This document shows, piece by piece, positions 6,429 through 7,346 of a DNA stretch of 7,346 nucleotides. The notes beneath the pieces are model-generated. The model searched no databases and was not told the DNA's origin. It saw only the letters and a list, made by a program, of their open reading frames with translations. Position 1 is the first letter of the stretch, and each line of letters begins with the position of its first letter. The DNA is from Rhodospira sp. GTDB taxonomy: Bacteria > Pseudomonadota > Alphaproteobacteria > Rhodospirillales > Rhodospirillaceae. The position numbers were made by a program, and so were the translations under genes. The stretch covers positions 1 to 7,346 of the forward strand of contig JANQGN010000275.1 of assembly GCA_028277295.1 (NCBI GenBank). Direction: 5' to 3'.

Positions 6429-6449
6429 AGGCGCGTACCGGACGCGCCT
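6429..6449 (+). terminator. Strong hairpin between bfd and bfr
   Basis: AGGCGCGT and ACGCGCCT form a perfect eight-base stem with a five-base loop (ACCGG). The downstream sequence is G-rich and then TTTATA, not a clean T-run. It could end a bfd transcript or a small RNA, or be a structured element in the bfr leader. Confidence 0.35.
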
Positions 6450-6573
6450 CGGGCGGGGCTTTATACCAGCGGAGGATGAGGGCGACTCATCCGCCGTCCA
6501 TGGCCGGCACAAGTCATGGTCAATGATCGATGGTATGAGCCCGTGCCGCTTCAACCGAACCGAACCGCGCCTC

Positions 6574-6585
6574 GGGGAGATGGGC
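6574..6585 (+). promoter_or_regulatory. Ribosome binding site deciding the bfr start
   Basis: GGGGAG (6574-6579) is six bases before the ATG at 6586. That ATG gives the family-standard N-terminus MKGDK and is preferred to in-frame ATGs at 6580 and further upstream to 6523. Confidence 0.7.
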
Positions 6586-7074
6586 ATGAAGGGCGACAAA
6601 TCTGTTCTGGACATGTTGAATACCGTGCTTACCCACGAATTGACGGCCGTGAACCAGTACTTTCTGCATGCCCGCATGTTGAAGAACTGGGGATTCCTGC
6701 GCCTGGCCGATACTGTCTATGGCGAGTCCATCGAAGAGATGCAACACGCCGACCAAGTCATTGAACGCATTCTTTTGCTGGAGGGGCTGCCGAACCTCCA
6801 GGACCTGCACACGCTCAGCATCGGCGAAACCGTGCCTGAGTGCATGAAGGCCGACTTGGGCCTGGAGTACAGCGCGCGCGAGACCCTGGTCACCGGGGTT
6901 GCCCTGTGCGAGGCCAAGCAAGACTTCGTCAGCCGGAACGTCCTGCGCGCCATCCTGGACGATACCGAGGAGCATATCGACTGGCTGGAAACCCAGATCC
7001 ATTTGATGGAGCAAGTGGGCGTGGGAGGCTACCTGCAAGAGCAGATGTTTGGCGGGAACGCGGGAGAGCAATAG
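6586..7074 (+). CDS. bfr: Bacterioferritin, haem-type subunit with altered ferroxidase site
   Basis: Bacterioferritin forms a 24-subunit shell that oxidises ferrous iron, stores it as a mineral and binds haem between subunit pairs. The 162-residue product aligns without gaps to E. coli Bfr (158 residues) from MKGDK through HIDWLET. The haem ligand Met52 is present. Ferroxidase ligands Glu18, Glu51, His54, Glu94 and His130 are present, but position 127 is Thr: the sequence DDTEEH replaces a pattern in which Glu precedes the His by three. A neighbouring acidic residue (Glu128 or Asp126) might substitute, or this subunit may co-assemble with a second Bfr that has an intact site, as in two-subunit bacterioferritins of other proteobacteria. 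No second bfr is in the window. The partner ferredoxin gene bfd lies upstream, consistent with iron storage and release. Family assignment is certain; the effect of Thr127 is inferred. Confidence 0.96.
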   Translation: MKGDKSVLDMLNTVLTHELTAVNQYFLHARMLKNWGFLRLADTVYGESIEEMQHADQVIERILLLEGLPNLQDLHTLSIGETVPECMKADLGLEYSARETLVTGVALCEAKQDFVSRNVLRAILDDTEEHIDWLETQIHLMEQVGVGGYLQEQMFGGNAGEQ

Positions 7075-7346
7075 GGGTAGTGTCCCAATCCGAAGGTCTT
7101 CATAGAGCAAATCCCGAGCGATCCGAACCGGATCGCCCTGGAGGACCTTTTGGGGACGACTTGCTTCGATATCAGAATGCTTGGGGCATGGTGGGTGAGT
7201 CCAAGATCACTCACGATGCTCTAGAAAAGAGGTTCATCACGGAAGAGCGGGGTTGGTGGAGTTTGGGTCGGTTGCGATCCACCGAGACAACCCCTCCCCA
7301 ACCCTCCCCATTCCATGGGGAGGGAGTGCGGCCGGCGTCTCGTGGA
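7075..7346. other. Region after bfr without a convincing gene
   Basis: This stretch is visibly less GC-rich than the operons before it, and its reading frames show no recognisable domain. Perfect short palindromes lie at 7119-7135 (CGATCCG/CGGATCG, three-base loop) and 7195-7214 (GTGAGT/ACTCAC, eight-base loop), with the strong hairpin at 7302-7324. One + strand frame stays open from a GTG at 7080 to the window edge, but its product is unlike any family I know and its last part is the repeat-type hairpin. A decayed mobile element or repeat-bearing intergenic DNA fits best. Confidence 0.4.
7302..7324. repeat. C-rich/G-rich palindrome of dispersed intergenic type
   Basis: CCCTCCCCA and TGGGGAGGG form a perfect nine-base stem with loop TTCCA. 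A second CCCTCCCCA copy lies immediately upstream at about 7292-7300. Such C-rich then G-rich inverted repeats occur in many copies between genes in many proteobacteria and can act as transcription ends. No T-run follows here. Confidence 0.55.

Larger units (their letters stand above)
6275..6585. other. 311-base bfd-bfr gap with promoter-like motifs and hairpins
   Basis: No convincing gene lies here. A perfect TATAAT (6283-6288) sits just after bfd but lacks a good -35. Three short arms at 6298-6301 (GGCG), 6309-6312 (CGCC) and 6318-6321 (GGCG) can pair in two mutually exclusive ways. They are followed by ACCCT/AGGGT (6327-6341), TGGC/GCCA (6341-6355), the eight-base stem at 6429-6449 and GGATGAG/CTCATCC (6474-6492). 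TTGGGT (6371-6376) and AATAAT (6395-6400), 18 apart, could be the bfr promoter. The gap may be a long bfr leader, a small RNA, or simply intergenic DNA. Confidence 0.45.

Noticed and set aside
6523..6585. Upstream ATG for bfr giving a 21-residue extension
   Set aside because: Bacterioferritins start at MKGD, and a good ribosome binding site lies directly before the ATG at 6586.
7029..7214. Minus-strand 61-residue frame at the end of bfr
   Set aside because: It overlaps bfr, has no recognisable domain and no supporting start signal.
7080..7346. Open + strand frame to the window edge as a new gene
   Set aside because: There is no ribosome binding site, the GTG lies just after the bfr stop, the residues resemble no family, and the 3' part is a palindromic repeat read as protein.
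1..7346. CRISPR array, tRNA, rRNA or complete insertion sequence
   Set aside because: I saw no regularly spaced repeats, no tRNA-like cloverleaf sequences and no transposase motif on either strand.

Overview
The window reads as a GC-rich proteobacterial chromosome segment, most likely an alphaproteobacterium of the Rhodospirillales kind. This is judged from the strong G/C bias at third codon positions, tightly overlapping genes, and a quinohemoprotein amine dehydrogenase locus next to a bfd-bfr iron-storage pair. The taxonomic guess is inference only. Every gene I can support is on the + strand.

Region 1 (1-3841) is the 3' part of a quinohemoprotein amine dehydrogenase (QHNDH) operon, in the order qhpC (5'-truncated by the window edge), qhpB, qhpE, qhpF. 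QhpC is the small gamma subunit. It carries the residues that become cysteine tryptophylquinone (CTQ) and all the Cys and Asp/Glu residues that form its internal thioether cross-links. QhpB is the beta-propeller subunit. QhpE is a small subtilisin-like protease that removes the QhpC leader, and QhpF is a fused half-ABC transporter thought to move QhpC across the inner membrane. The missing partners, the diheme subunit qhpA and the radical-SAM cross-linking enzyme qhpD, are expected just upstream. qhpG (flavin monooxygenase) and qhpR (regulator) are not downstream of qhpF within this window. The operon is thus a peptide-modification pathway: cross-linking, proteolysis, export, then assembly in the periplasm.

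Region 2 (4021-5896) is a three-gene, translationally coupled unit: a YtoQ-family nucleoside deoxyribosyltransferase-like protein, an ETF-beta-lysine-methyltransferase-like protein and a metal-dependent O-methyltransferase. Start and stop codons overlap by four bases at both junctions. No link to amine oxidation is evident.

Region 3 (about 5985-7074) is the iron-storage pair: bfd (bacterioferritin-associated ferredoxin) and bfr (bacterioferritin). bfd follows a good sigma70-type promoter overlapped by a Fur-box-like site. A 311-base gap with several small hairpins lies between bfd and bfr. Bfr keeps the haem methionine but has Thr where the usual ferroxidase glutamate 127 sits.

Region 4 (7075-7346) has no convincing gene. 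It is less GC-rich than the rest, contains several perfect short palindromes and ends in a strong C-rich/G-rich hairpin of the dispersed intergenic-repeat type.
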